From contig JADDOH010010270.1 in the NCBI GenBank assembly GCA_016648135.1, positions 1 to 64,000 on the forward strand: a stretch of 64,000 bases of DNA, written 5' to 3'. The translations under genes were made by a program, and so were the position numbers. The stretch's first letter is position 1. Each line of letters begins with the position of its first letter. The notes beneath the pieces are model-generated. The model made no database searches. It saw only the letters and a list, made by a program, of their open reading frames with translations, and was not told the DNA's origin. This stretch comes from Agrypnia vestita. Its lineage: Eukaryota; Arthropoda; Insecta; Trichoptera; Phryganeidae. This document shows, piece by piece, positions 18,961 to 30,710 of the stretch.

Positions 18961-19865
18961 AAAACAAGTATATATTTATGTATTATATACCTATGCTATT
19001 TTAAGAATAATTATAAAAATGAAAGAAAACACAATGAAATTATCTTTGTGTTTATACCTTCTATTTTTCCTGCATACCTTTAAGTTATAAATCTAATTTG
19101 TTTTATTTTATAAAAATCTATGTTCTCAAATTGCGATTTCACAATAAAACGTGTTTAAGGTAATATTATTATAATATTAACCGGTAGGTACTTTTTTAGT
19201 ACATCGGCTTAACAAAGACCCAATCATTTCGTTCAATTATGTCAACCCTCCTTTTGAAAATCCCTTTTTCAAAAATCATCAAATGTATCCGTTCTCACAA
19301 ACAACCCGTTTTCTCCGCTTTAGGAGTGTCCTTCAAGACCCGTGGGATTCACAAAGATTCCGGTTATTTTGGAAAATTATTTAGATGCTCGGGACAAGCT
19401 ATAAACCTGTCGCAACCAAAATATAATACCTGATTTATGCACCCCATTTGAAACGTAATGCAGTAGGTATAGAAGTACTAGTCGCTTTGTCTACTTAAAA
19501 TTTAACCAAAAATGTGATGATTATCAGCGACGGAACAAAGTAGTATTGACCCTAAAATAATTTTTTTATAATTGATATTATATTATTGACGTATTACGAA
19601 TATAATGTATCGTCCAATAGGAAAAAAAAATAATTAAAAAAAATAATAATTTCCAAACTATCAAAAATATTAATTTTATTGCCCTTACAAATAATAAAGT
19701 AATTAAGATATACCTATAATAAATATTTCACAGGTAGATTTCTATCTAAATTATGAGATGAAAATGTTCAAGTAACAATGTGAGCTTCTTCAAAGTTAGC
19801 ATTTTGAAAATATTTTTGACTTATTATCTGTAAAACTTTAGACTATAATTAAATTAACTTATATG
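18961..19865. other. Unassigned AT-rich sequence
   Basis: A short open frame at 19239-19433 has no domain. Nothing supportable. Confidence 0.4.
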
Positions 19866-19868
19866 TGA

Positions 19869-20045
19869 ACTATGAAAACAAAGGCAGCAATATCAAAAAA
19901 ATTAAAAATATGTTTTGAATACATTCACCGAGGGTTAGATAATAATTTAAAATGTACTGAATTCTTTATTTTATTTTATGTACCTATCCCTTCTTAAATC
20001 ATGTTTCCTATAAAATCATGAATTCAATATTTTTTTTATGTTGTC
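19869..20045 (+). mobile_element. MITE family A (copy 4), left half
   Basis: Matches AAAACAAAGGCAGCAATATC, CACCGAGG, AAAATGTACTGAATTC and ATCATGTTTCCTATAAAATC; the right half is missing. Confidence 0.6.
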
Positions 20046-20174
20046 TTTTACATCTCACTTATCGAATATTTAAATGCATTCGTTTAGATTATAGTTATAT
20101 AACTTGATTAATATGAATGAATTTGATTCCCTTTTGCATTTGTTGCTTTCACATTTACCTTTTGCATTTGTACG

Positions 20175-20815
20175 AAAGTATGTTCGATAGAAGAGGAAAT
20201 GTTGAGAAAGACATCGAGAGGATAGTGACTGCGGTGAATAGGGTGAACGGTGCTTTGAACGCAATAATTTCTAAAATAAATATCTCTACCGAGGCGAAAC
20301 TAGCAGTAGGTACATAATGGAATTCTGGTACAATCACTGATGTATGGAAGTGAAGCCTGGAGCTGGCAGAAGAGGAACGAAAGTAGACTGAATGCAGTAG
20401 AGATGAGATCCCTCAGACGTATGTGTGGAGAATACATTTATGATAGAGTAAAGAATGAAGATATTAGGAATAAGTGTAAAGCTGATTTTAGCATAATTAA
20501 TAGAATTAAAAAAGGATCGTTCAGGTGTTTTGGGCATGTTGAGCGAATTAATGAGATTAGAATGGTAAGAAAGATATAAAATGCAAGTGTTGTTGTCGCC
20601 AGAAAGAGAGGGTGACCGCGAAAGACGTGGAACGACCAGATTAATCAGATACTGGAAGATGGTCTCGTTAGAAGCCTCAACAACCGGCGAGCTTGCACGT
20701 GAAAATGTATGAATGTGGACGAGACGAGAATCCGTGTCAGGATAGAAGAGTGTGACGCTCCATCCTCTCTGCCTACCCTCATGGGGAAACGGCGTGATGG
20801 TAAGTACGAAAGTAA
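20175..20815 (+). pseudogene. RT C-terminal relic, insect non-LTR element
   Basis: Frames in order: GNVEKDIERIVTAVNRVNGA and STEAKLAVGT; then MYGSEAWSWQKRNESRLNAV, EMRSLRRMCGEYIYDRVKNE and FRCFGHVERINEIRMVRKI (20340-20579); then decayed RKRGxPRKTW-like, RACT, CMNV and LPTLMGKRRDG up to 20810. This is the YGSExW ... E(M)RxLRxMCG ... RWFGHVERM ... GRPRKTW tail of a common insect LINE. At least two frameshifts and stops make it inactive. Antisense pieces of the same 3' end lie at 37387-37613 and 44935-45125; a sense piece lies at 44235-44330. Confidence 0.85.
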
Positions 20816-20899
20816 ATTAGATTTTTTAAATAATATTATTTAATTTGGAAGAAGCGTGCATTCGCGTAAAATAAATAGAATAAAAAATACATTTGCGTC

Positions 20900-21265
20900 T
20901 ATTTTGTAGTATCAAACCCGTAAATGAGTTCAACACGCACCGGAGCAATCTAAGGCTCCACAGGTACGGTGTTTTTTGGCACGACCGTTACCCACGAATT
21001 ACTTTTAAGAGAGGCGCGCCAGTGGCGGGCCTCGGGAGGCATTGGGGGGTCAAAGTAGCGAAAGCAGGCAGAGCGGTTTCTCGACCCCCTTTTCCGATTC
21101 TGGCCCCCCGCCCCACGAATGGTACGCCTCTGGAGCCTTCCTTCGCAGAGATAAGTTAGCAGGTTCTGCCGCGAGAGGGGGGGGTGGTGGAGGCCCAGCC
21201 TGCGCGACACTGTATCATCCCCTAATAAAATCGGGGAAGGGAGCGGATGAGGGCGACTTTAGAGC
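20900..21265. promoter_or_regulatory. GC-rich island
   Basis: C/G-rich (CGCCAGTGGCGGGCCTCGGG, GCGAGAGGGGGGGGTGGTGG) in AT-rich surroundings. Several overlapping frames are compositional and share no domain. Confidence 0.35.
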
Positions 21266-21389
21266 GATGCGGGTAAGAAACGTCATTTATGGTTAGTGAA
21301 AAAATATTACGTTTATTTTACTGAATTGCTTAAGTTATCAATTATCTAGTTATGAATTTTTTGGTCAGATTTTTTTTGAGATCATGGCG

Positions 21390-21545
21390 CTAGGTAAAAT
21401 TAAGTGCCCTGAATTCAAAAAGATGCGCTCTCGAAAAGATGTACAAGATGAGAAATGTGCTCTCAAATGATGGTCAACTTTGGGAGGACCTGAGACGACA
21501 CTAGGAGAAGAAGAAGATCTAAAAATTAAATCAAATTTATTGGGA
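21390..21545 (+). pseudogene. Possible LINE-tail relic
   Basis: CCTGAGACGACACTAGGAGA followed by AGAAGAAGATC resembles the GAA-rich ends of the RT-tail relics. No intact motif remains. Confidence 0.25.
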
Positions 21546-21620
21546 GTAAATATTTAAAAAGTTACTTAAGTTGAATTATAGATATCTCACAGAGACGAAG
21601 CTATTATTCTATTATATTTA

Positions 21621-22106
21621 TACAGGGTTATTTGGAAAACATTAAGAACCTCGCAGTTCTATATTCCTGCCTTGATTACGAGTCTAAAATGTTCAAGCTA
21701 TCATGACTTAATATCAATAGTTATGGAGATATGCGGCATCAAAGTTTGCAATTTTTTTTCAAATTTCTGACTTATTTTTTGTAAAATGTTGGACTATCAT
21801 CACAGTAACCTATATCGAACATAAAAAATTCATTCGATTCAATACATGTTAAATAAAATGATAAAAACCCTAAAAAAAAAGGGAATTAAAGGGAATGAAT
21901 TTTTCATATTCTATATAAGTTACTGTAGTGATAGTCCAACGTTTTACAAAAAATAAGTCAGAAATATGAAAAAAAAAGCAAACTTTGATGTCGTATATCT
22001 CCATAACTATTGATATTAGGTCATAATAGCTTGTACATTTTCGACTCAGAATCAAGGCAGGAATATAGTCCTGCGAGGTTATTAATGTTTTACAAATAAC
22101 CCTGTA
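21621..22106. mobile_element. Near-palindromic element, family E (complete, 486 bp)
   Basis: Ends TACAGGGTTATTTG and mirrored CAAATAACCCTGTA. Arms of about 220 bp share CTCGCAG-CTATATTCCTGCC, ATCAATAGTTATGGAGATAT and GACTTATTTTTTGTAAAA. Noncoding. A second complete copy with different outermost bases is at 43471-43971. TACAGGG-type ends are typical of insect MITEs. Confidence 0.8.
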
Positions 22107-22109
22107 TAT

Positions 22110-22620
22110 GTAAGCCTGGTTATCAAGATCCGAAGATCTTGATGACCAGGCCCTTAACTTGTCGTCTAAGCTGGTAGCACCAGCTTTGAACCTTTGGGGG
22201 TTTCTGGAGAAGCTGTTTTTTAGGGTCACCACCCGGCCTTCGACGGTAAATCTTCAAAGTCGTGAAATGCTTGATGATTTTATTCCATGTTATACATAAG
22301 TACGATTACAAAGACAAGGATAGATACTCGATGGACTAGAGTCACCGGCATACGCCGGGGGTCGCTAAGAGACTGACATGCCCGTATAGGGCGTTGGCTG
22401 GTTTTTATATGTTTTGCGAACAAATAACTTTATTGACGTCTAGCTGTATGTGTGAATTGCTGACGGCGCAATGACCTGTATAGACTCGTGTAAACCCTGC
22501 TGTGCCTCGATTTGTTTACGCGGCCTAGATTTGTGGTTTATATATTATGGTTTGAAACGCCATAATGCCATCAAATTACTTTCGACATGCCCTTTTTCTA
22601 ATCGAAATGACTCGGCAGCT
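22110..22620 (-). mobile_element. Possible LTR-retrotransposon fragment
   Basis: On the minus strand there is a TATAAAA (about 22407), an AATAAA (about 22280), then TGGTGACCC (about 22224-22232), a tRNA-Trp-type primer-binding-site string, followed by a short open frame (TLKNSFSRNPQRFKAGATSL). That order fits U3-R-U5-PBS-leader. No clear TG...CA ends or pol are seen, so this is tentative. A 17-bp hairpin with CGAA loop lies at 22114-22151. Confidence 0.3.
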
Positions 22621-22784
22621 TCCATTCTTTCTCAATGTACCGTATAATGCAGTGTAGGTATATGTGTATAGTTTATGATGCGCATTTTGATTTTATACAT
22701 TCGTCTTGCGTTTTTTATTTGTCTTTTATTTTACGTAACGTCAAGATAAAATATAGGTCTTGGATCAAAATAAAATACTCGCCA

Positions 22785-22925
22785 CCCTCTCGGCGATGTC
22801 AATGGGGTGGTTTATTGGCCCTACAGTCCGCCGGCTACTTACAAAGCTTCTCAGACGAGAGTGGGGGTGTGTGGGGTGGAGGGTGTGGGAGAGGCTTAAA
22901 GAGGGGTTGGAAAATAGACGTCAGT
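22785..22925. promoter_or_regulatory. Small GC-rich island
   Basis: GC-rich patch with GGGGGTGTGTGGGGTGGAGG. Overlapping frames have no domain. Confidence 0.3.
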
Positions 22926-22929
22926 CGTT

Positions 22930-23504
22930 AACCCTGTCGCAGATGCAAAAAAAAAATTAAACATTTTTTTTGTTTTTTTTTCAATTTACATATTTTTTGC
23001 TGATGTATGTAAAATCGTAAAATTTCAAATTTATAATAGACACATGTTTTTCGCTCCGTATTGGAAATTAAATATCTTTATTTGGTAAACTGGTAGACAA
23101 GACTACTACTTATCAAGTTGTCCAGGGGTTTGAGCCTCATTACAGGCGATGACTTATAAATTTTTCCATTCTGTACATTTATCTTCGTCTGGTGAAGAAC
23201 GTATTTTTTTGCTTGTTCGCCACTTGCACTGTCCATACTTAATAGATAACTAGCATACATGCGCGGCTTTGCTCACGTAGATTTTTGAGTAACTTTATGT
23301 CATATTTTATTAATTAATTACCCTTAATAACTAGATATATATTGTAGTGGACTTTTTTATAGAACTTTTTGATTTCTAAAACTTCTCTATAGTAAGAATT
23401 TAAAAATGTCTTACAGTTAAGGCATAGTTCGTAAAAAATGCATTACTCGACCATTTTTTCGTCAACTTTAGTTATAAAATAGGTCACCACAAAAAATCTT
23501 TTTA
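22930..23504. other. Unassigned; possible decayed tRNA-derived head
   Basis: 23090-23150 has a tRNA-like run (TGGTAGACAAGACTACTACT, then GGTTTGAGCCTC), possibly a SINE head. CTAGCATACATGCGCGGCTT at about 23250 recalls RTE-type 5' ends. Neither is certain. Confidence 0.3.
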
Positions 23505-23660
23505 TTCTGACGGGAATACTCGTATATAACCTATATCCACTCTAAAAGTCCACTCTAAATATTGGTGAAAGAATTTTTGAAATCTGATGAGTAGTTTGTG
23601 TAGTTTGAGTAGTAGATGAGTAGATACAACCAAATATATAAACTTTACCTCTTTATATAT
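23505..23660 (+). repeat. RTE-like 3' end fragment
   Basis: TTGGTGAAAGAATTTTTGAAAT and TTTACCTCTTTATATATTAG match, in reverse, 55525-55670. An ...CTCTTTATAATATTAGTATAGA end is common in insect RTE-type repeats. Confidence 0.5.
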
Positions 23661-24480
23661 TAGAATAGATATGATCATGAAACTGTTTGAAAATGTCAGT
23701 TCACAACAAATTGCCCCTCCCACCCCAATATTATCATCAAATAAAAACAGAATTTAAGGCTACTACTACTTCTTACTAATATAATATTTCATTTTATATA
23801 ATCATTGTTATACTTACATTCAATTCTACTTTGTACTACTTAGATTAATGTACATTAATACTTTATACCTGCAATACTCCGTCTCTATACACGAGTATGC
23901 TGACCTCACAGAAATAGTAGAATAAATTGTTTCTTTATTTTAAATATTAAATTATATATTAATTTATGTACAAAGAACAAACTAAATAAACAAATAAAAT
24001 TGTGATTTTGTACTGAGTTTGTAATTCTTTTTACTCCCCTTCTTTCCATTAACTATAGGTAAAATTCATAATTGAGGCGAACTTTCAACAGATTTAATGC
24101 ACTCACAAAAAAATATAATTTAGACTAATTACTTACTCATGTGCGACGCTTGCTTTGCGATCCATTATTCAAATAAAATATATGTTATTATTTTCCATTA
24201 AATCAATTATATATAATTTCATTAATATACTATATCACATATATGTACCACCCAAATACGATATTTTTCACTACTAGTTAAAACCTGTAATTGGCTTTTA
24301 TGTTTCACATTCTTTGTATTTACTTAATTATTGTTAGCTGATGGTTTTCTAAACAAATATAAATAGAAATAAAATAAATGTGATTTATGTATTTTTATGA
24401 TATTCTGATAGTGTCTCATAGTAAATAAAATAAAATTGAAATAAATATTTCTTAAAATAACTTTAATTTTCAAGAGTCGC
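23661..24480. other. Unassigned AT-rich sequence
   Basis: No coding or repeat signal recognised. Confidence 0.4.
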
Positions 24481-24559
24481 CAAGGGGTTGACGTTTTCTC
24501 ATTTCCCGGGAATATGAATCCGGAGTTAAGTTTTCGCTAGCATCGTTTTCGCTAGCCGT

Positions 24560-24793
24560 GTGTTTGTTTTGAATGTGAGCTGCTTGCTGCCAAAATGGCC
24601 ATCAGCATTAAAGGAAGTACCTGCTCGTGAAGAGTGTGCAAGGATGTGCGAAGTAAGGAAGGAACACGACAGATGGAAGATTGCTTTAACTGATGTTGAC
24701 ACCACAGCTATAGTTCCAGGACAGGCAAGATCCAAGTCTAGGGGCCAGAAATACAATTTACGTCTGTTTATTGACAGAGTTAAGAAGAATTAA
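24560..24793 (+). other. Unidentified 77-codon open frame
   Basis: The frame contains ECARMCEVRKEHDRWKIAL, loosely like the xxDRxxWR element of LINE tails, and lies just upstream of a clear LINE-tail relic (24885). No domain can be named. It may be retroelement debris rather than a gene; the antisense frame looks random. Confidence 0.25.
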
Positions 24794-24884
24794 ATCAGTA
24801 ATATAATTTAAAATGGGTCTAATAAATTTAAAATATAGTTTAAATAACCCAATGAATTTAAATAAATTTAAAATATAGTTTAAA

Positions 24885-25060
24885 ATGGGTCGCATAAGTG
24901 GTTTGGTCATGTTGAGTCAATGAGAATGATAAGAATGATATACGACGCAAGTGTTGACGACTCGGCACAACCAGGATAGCCAAACAATGGATGATGGCTC
25001 TGTCAGTTTTTCGGTTATGGCACTTAAGAGACAGACACAGCGCTTAAGAGACAAAGTTAT
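24885..25060 (+). pseudogene. RT-tail relic (decayed)
   Basis: Reads SGFGHVESMRMIRMIYDASV then stops, matching RWFGHVERMxxxRxxxxIYxASV. Interrupted by stop codons. Confidence 0.6.
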
Positions 25061-25179
25061 ATGATCGTTTCACAATTAAAAGTAATGCAACAACACAATT
25101 GACATCAGTGAAAAGCAAAGCAAATATTTATAAGACCTATGATGACTATGAAGCAAGAGCAGACACGGTGAGAACTAAA

Positions 25180-25495
25180 TACTTCCTCACATACTGAGAT
25201 GAAGACTCTAAGACGACGCGGACAAGATCCTCAGGGACAGAATACCCAATACTCAGTACGATGGAGTAGGCAAAGAAGGCGTTTCTAGAAGGATCATGTT
25301 GAGAGAATGGACCAGACAAGACTTCTTAGAGATGTGATGGGTGAGATTCCAGAGGGGCGCCGACCGCCAGGAAGACCAGCAAAGAGATGGAGAAAAAACT
25401 GGACGTCCTCGTCACAAGACCAGGAGTCCAGTTTTCAAACACAGATCAAAGATCCACTTAAAGATGATCAAGAAGAAGAAGAAACTTGACGTCAT
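25180..25495 (+). pseudogene. RT-tail relic with GAA-rich end
   Basis: Contains MKTLRRRGQ, HVERMDQTRLLRDVM and GEIPEGRRPPGRPAKRWRKN, then EEEET from an AAGAAGAAGAAGAAAC tail. Typical HVERM ... PEGRRPxGRPxKRW block; frameshifted relative to the upstream part. Confidence 0.75.
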
Positions 25496-25499
25496 ATTG

Positions 25500-25905
25500 C
25501 GGTTATGTAAACCGCACGCAGTTTGTTGTTTAAAATAATTGAAAATTTAACACATTGATAATAATTGTTATAAAACAATTTTTAAAATTTTCCAAAAATT
25601 CTTGGCGGTTATCAATACATTTTTTAAACGAAAATTAAACCTTTTTTTAACACTGTCTGAAAAATGGAGTAAATGGGATAGTTCAAGACAGCAAAAAATC
25701 GAAGATAAATTAAATTATATAAATTAAAATTAAAAAATCGAATGTTTGCAGATACTACAGTATACGTAGGGATCATCGATATACACCTGAAAATGTACCG
25801 GGTTACGCCTGAAAATTATATTAATTTAGTCTACAGAAAATTCACAATTGCGGTACATTTTATCGAATTTAAAAGACAGGACAGCGGCGGTGCTATCGAT
25901 TGGTA
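25500..25905. other. Unassigned AT-rich sequence
   Basis: No features recognised. Confidence 0.4.
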
Positions 25906-26045
25906 AGTTTCGCAAAGTTTTCCCAGTCGAAAGGTGGCGCTGGGGGTGGGGGGAGGTGGCGCTCCAGGAAGGGGAGGTTTCCACCCCCATGCAGCGGCAA
26001 ATGAAAATCCTCATGGTTGAAAGTTTAAGTCTTGTTTCGTCCAAA
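25906..26045. promoter_or_regulatory. Small GC-rich island
   Basis: GTGGCGCTGGGGGTGGGGGG and neighbouring GC-rich sequence. Frames on both strands are compositional. Confidence 0.3.
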
Positions 26046-26176
26046 GCCCGGCCTTAATTACTATGCAAGGAAGCGGATGTGGAAAGGCGGAGGTCCTTTT
26101 AAGTCAATATTTTAATTATTTATTTTTTCTACTTTGCCTAAGCGTGAATAAGGCTTAAGAGGATTAATAGTTACCT

Positions 26177-26180
<4 letters not shown>

Positions 26181-26213
<33 letters not shown>
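26181..26213. repeat. TA microsatellite
   Basis: About 16 uninterrupted TA units. Confidence 0.9.
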
Positions 26214-26217
<4 letters not shown>

Positions 26218-26620
26218 GATAAAAGCGTTACACAATCCTGGGATCCTGAAATTTAGACATAAATTTGGTGAATTTTTACAAGGAAGCGATTAAGAGACAA
26301 GAAGGAATGTGTATTTGATTACGCATTTTTATCGATAGTTGTGCGGTATGATCGATAATCTTGAAATAATGCGGAGCATTCGTTTGTATGTTCCCGATAT
26401 TTACCTTAAACGACGTCAGCATAAATTGTTTCACATTCCAATATACAGGACCAACCTACCGATGGTTATGCCTGTTGGAAGAGATACAGCTATGCTGAAC
26501 GATATCACTTTGTAGCAGATTTCTCTTACATCTTTGATTTAAGAATTCGTATTAATGTATATTAATTAAATGAGTTAGCATGTCCCAATTGAATGCAAGT
26601 TATATTAAAGAATAACATAA
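26214..26620. other. Unassigned sequence
   Basis: No coding or repeat signal recognised. Confidence 0.4.
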
Positions 26621-26750
26621 TTTATTAATCAATTAGAAAATACATACACTCCGATTAATCCGAATCCCGGTACCAAATATTTTTTCGTTGATTTGATTTT
26701 TCCGTATGTCATTTCTAATTGAATAATGCATTTAATTTTTGAAAGTAAGT
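26620..26750 (+). mobile_element. Family K relic (tRNA mostly lost)
   Basis: ATTAATCAATTAGAAAATAC, then CGAATCCCGGTACC (remnant of the tRNA 3' half) and the tail TTTTTTCGTTGATTTGATTT. Confidence 0.6.
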
Positions 26751-26814
26751 TTGCCATGTCGATATTATTGCCTAGTTTTTTTATAGGTAGTTAAAATTAA
26801 TCTTTTAACTTATT

Positions 26815-27367
26815 AAAAAAGTAATCCATAAAAACCAAGTTTTTATTATACTCCCTTTCTTTGTAAAATATAACAACAATTAAAGACGAATTTAAATATA
26901 TAACATAACACTAAACTTACAGTAATTAAATGTATTTCTAAAATGTCAGATGTTTTGAGCTTTGATAAAACACTTCATGCTTTGAAGATTAAATTCTAAA
27001 AACATTTGTCAGTTAATTTAGATTTTCGGCTTTCGTAGTGAAGTACCTATTATATATATCGACGGAGTAATTCAAATTTATAAAATATTACGCGACGTTA
27101 TCGGGCCGCCGTTGCTAATCAAACTCTTTTAATGATTCCAATTAGAAAAAAACAATAAAATTTCTAAAAATCCGAAATTATACTATAATTATTAATTTTT
27201 TTTAACGAAAATTTGATAGATTTTTTTGACCGTTGCCACGAGTTTACTTACCAAGTTTCAGCTCGATTGGATCACGGGAAAAGGGTCAAAAATCGATCCA
27301 AAGTTTTTTTGACGGCAAGCCGGCAAGCAAGCAAGCAGACGCCACGTGTTAATATAAAGGGAGTAAA
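26815..27367 (+). mobile_element. Noncoding element, family F (copy 2)
   Basis: Colinear with 14477-15026, including CTCCCTTTCTTTGTAAAATA at the start and ATATAAAGGGAGTA at the end. Confidence 0.75.
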
Positions 27368-27469
27368 AACGTGCGTAAATTTCTTCTTATTTTATTGGTG
27401 ATTAAATAAATTATATTAGTTATACTACAGTAATAATATTTTCCGAATACCGCAGCGAGGTGCTATGGA

Positions 27470-27640
27470 GAAGAGCGCGCCCGGTCCCAGCATTCGGCAG
27501 AAATAGGGGATGGGATTTTCGAAGCCTCCCGAGGGGTGATTTTGCCGCTGGGTGGATCGTCTCACTTTTCTGCCGGTGGGGTGGGAAGGCAGGGGTGATA
27601 TGAGAAAATGGTGGATGGAAAGGAAATACATCCTCTTGGC
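27470..27640. promoter_or_regulatory. GC-rich island
   Basis: Contains GAGCGCGCCCGGTCCCAGCA, CCTCCCGAGGGG and GGTGGGGTGGGAAGG; no domain in the overlapping frame. Confidence 0.35.
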
Positions 27641-27725
27641 GGGGTTGCTTTCAGAAAGGTACAGTTAGGAAAATGGAAGATAAAGGCACACATTTTCATA
27701 TTTTGTTTCTTTTCATTTTATAGAG

Positions 27726-28196
27726 GACTAGCTGTTCGTACGCGGCGTTTCACGGGTTAAGGATTAAGTAAAAAATAAGTTTGTGAGAGAAAACAAAGAT
27801 TCCTCTAAAAAAACAATGTTTCCATTTAATGTTAACATAAGTAATTGTAACATAACTGTAATACTTAGATATACGGTGTCGCAGACTTTTTTGAAGATAT
27901 TAATATCCTATATAAAACTGTAGTAGGTACATCACTTTGCTCTATTGTCAAAAATTTCCGCAGCGTACGCGATATAAGGTTTTTTTTGGTATTTTTTTCA
28001 CACGTTGGGTTATATTCATGAAGTTTTCATACGGATCCCTAACGTTTTTGAAAATATTCTAGTAGCCTATGTTCATCAGGGATAATGTAGGATTCTAAAC
28101 GTGAAAGATTTTTTCAAATCGGTCCAATAGTTTCGGAGCCTATTGAATGCAAACAAACGATCAAATCTTTCCTCTTTATAATATTAGTATAGATTA
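27726..28196 (+). mobile_element. RTE-like noncoding retroelement copy
   Basis: Starts CTAGCTGTTCGTACGCGGCG and ends with the TTTCCTCTTTATAATATTAG-TATAGA tail, so both ends of the element type are present. Interior conserved pieces include ACGGATCCCTAAC and AATCGGTCCAATAGTTTCGG. No protein. A related start lies at 57354. Confidence 0.6.
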
Positions 28197-28199
28197 ACT

Positions 28200-28769
28200 A
28201 TTTACACGTAAGTATTGCAAAAATATATAACATTATTTATATTAATAAAAAAAACAATTAGTTTAAGACCAATATTTATTAAATAATCAATATGTTTCGG
28301 AGCAAATGGTCCCATCATTATATATAATGTATTGACAAAAAAGATGAATAACTAATAGGTATAATTATTAGAAACTAACAGGAAAACATTTTTAAAAGGT
28401 AATTATTTCTAAAATTTCTAATTTCTTATCTAATGTAGTTATTTGTATGTAAATTTTCTAAGCCCTTGTTAATGGTAAAATAATGATATATTTCCAGAAG
28501 ACTATTAGAAAATTCAGATGAGTTATTTCTACTTGAACATCTCGAGTGCTTCGTAATTCTAAAATCAAAAGTATTACTCATATTATTAATTAATTTGAAA
28601 TTTTAGATATTTAATTTAAAATCAAAATCTTATCAAAACATTACTAAACTGACAGCGCGTCCGCGAAGCAATTTATAAGGACTCGATTTCTCAAATCTTC
28701 TGGTATATACTCGCATATTCGACTACTTTCCAGGTCTTTCTAAGTTTACAGAAATACTTTGGACCATCA
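28200..28769. other. Unassigned; a PLE-type repeat remnant at 28240-28330
   Basis: The minus strand of 28240-28330 has ATGATGGGACCATTTGCTCC-GAAACATATTGA, a decayed version of the family-G ribozyme-like motif. The rest is unassigned. Confidence 0.4.
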
Positions 28770-28905
28770 AAAGATGTAGGGACGCGCAGGAAAGGCTGGT
28801 GGTATAAAGCAGTTGAGGGAAGATCTCCAACTAGATGGACGGACCTAGTGAAGTCTGCAAGCAATATTTCACTTTAAAAAGCCTTCAAGATGCTACAAAC
28901 TGGAA
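28770..28905 (+). pseudogene. RT-tail relic (short)
   Basis: Reads KGWWYKAVEGRSPTRWTDLV, then a decayed AFKMLQTGN; resembles GRPxxRWTDDL. Confidence 0.45.
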
Positions 28906-29409
28906 ATTTTAACATAATTAAGATAATCCTTGAAGTAAAAATATTAAATAGTATTCAAATTCATGGCACAAGATTTTTGCACAGAGTATAGAATTGTACA
29001 GAGATGAACTAAACTCCTCCTTTAGGCAATAGAATTGCGTCACAGTTTGTCCCCCTTCAAGTATATTTAAAACACATTTATCCCCTGGTAATTTTTTTTT
29101 TTTTAATTTTTAAAATTTTCTTTCTTCTTCAAGTAAAAACGTATTTTTGTAATTACCCGCGACTTATTTATTAGTTACTTATTACTTACTTATTGTTTTA
29201 AATTTATCGTGGTAATTTTTTAAACAAATCCAACGCATTGGAATCAGCAGCGAAACCAGACCGTGTTCCAGTAAATTTACGTTAGTTCATGTCTACACCA
29301 ACCGTGAACCGATAATACATTTGACTAGCATTTTTTATGATTTTGTGTTTTTAATGCCATATTTAGCAATTTATCCTAAACGCACATTTGTCAAAAAAAA
29401 ATTAAAATT

Positions 29410-29755
29410 AGGCTTCCATAAACAAAACTAGTAAGAACACAAAATAGTTTGTACTATAAAGGTCTTAAATTGCTTAACGAACTGCCAGCAAATATAAAAA
29501 AAAGTACTTTTCGTAAGTTAAGTGCAAAATATGTGAAAAGTAAGTTTAATGTGTGATCATGTTTTGTCTTTTTAAAGTCTTCTTTATTTTATGCCAGATG
29601 TGTAAATGTGTTTCTACTTTTGATTATTTATGTTGATATATATGGTTTGGGGATCTTTATGTTAAAGTGTATGTTAATTTATGTTTCATTACTAGATGTA
29701 AAAATGTTTACATTTTTAAAACCAAATAAAAATATACAAACAAACAAAAAATATT
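29410..29755 (+). pseudogene. 5'-truncated LINE 3' end
   Basis: Frame YYKGLKLLNELPANIKKSTF...KFNV then stop (about 29450-29562), the KIYNxLPxxIK C-terminus. A 3' UTR and an A-rich CAAATAAAAATATACAAACA tail follow. Confidence 0.65.
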
Positions 29756-29759
29756 TTTT

Positions 29760-30429
29760 ATAGAAATATCTACCTAGTTTATACACTATATATAAAAAGG
29801 GCAATAATTCGTTTGATAGAATATTAATGTATCTAGTTGCTGAGTGATGTCAATTACAATAATTTACACCAAATAAGAAAACCAACTTTTTAAGTATGTA
29901 AGTTTAAAAAAAAAAGAAGGTTTTTCTTCCTCCTGAAAAAACAGAAGATAAGAAATGTTGGTGGTTCACGGTCGATATATTTAGGTGGTTTGTGAGTTTC
30001 TTATTTATTTTTATGTTGTACTGCTCATTTTGTACATGGCACCCTTCACTGCACCCTTATTGTAAGATGAGTTATCCCTTTTGTAATGTGCCCTGTACCC
30101 GAAATCGTCGAGGTCTGAGATCTTCCCACCACAGGTCAAAAAGCTTTGCAGACGAACCCTTGATTGGGAGACAAGCCATTTGATTTACCAATGAGTAGCT
30201 GAGCCCATATTTTCATTTAATTATTTCTGTAATTTTGATATGAAAATATCTTAGCTCGCGTTAACCCAACATCGTTCTATAAAAATGTGACGAAATCGAT
30301 ATGTGTTGCTTGTTAATATGGTGGAAATACATATTTATGATGTATTCAATATTTTTTTTAATAAAGCAACAAGAATCATATATGATATATCATATATACA
30401 TCATATATACAAATGAAATAACATTGTCA
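29760..30429. other. Unassigned AT-rich sequence
   Basis: Short frame at 29992-30183 has no domain. ATATATCATATATACATCAT low-complexity mirror near 30380-30410. Confidence 0.4.
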
Positions 30430-30710
30430 CGGATTCGCTGCGGTGAGATCGGAGTGAAACACTAGTTCCAATTATAATAATTTCGTTTTCTGTCTGTCCG
30501 TCGTAACTTTGTGTAACGTCTGTGACTTTTAATGCATAGTATTTTTTTTTTGAAAAATATTTTTTTTCTAAAATTTTTTTCGAATTTGTTTTCGATTTTT
30601 TTGTTGAATATCTTTTTTTCGAATTTTTTTTTGACGATTTTTTTATACTTATTCCTTAGGAACCGACATGTCAAAGTACCATCATTTTTGACGTGTTACA
30701 GCTATTAAAC
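30430..30710. repeat. Dispersed repeat R (partial)
   Basis: Shares TGTCTGTCCGTCGTAACTTT, CTTATTCCTTAGGAACC and TCATTTTTGACG with 48240-48560, 57118-57245 and 61370-61470. The T-rich run inside gives a spurious Lys-rich antisense frame. Confidence 0.55.

Noticed and set aside
30462..30674. Lys/Phe-rich minus-strand frame
   Set aside because: Caused by a T-rich low-complexity run inside repeat R.
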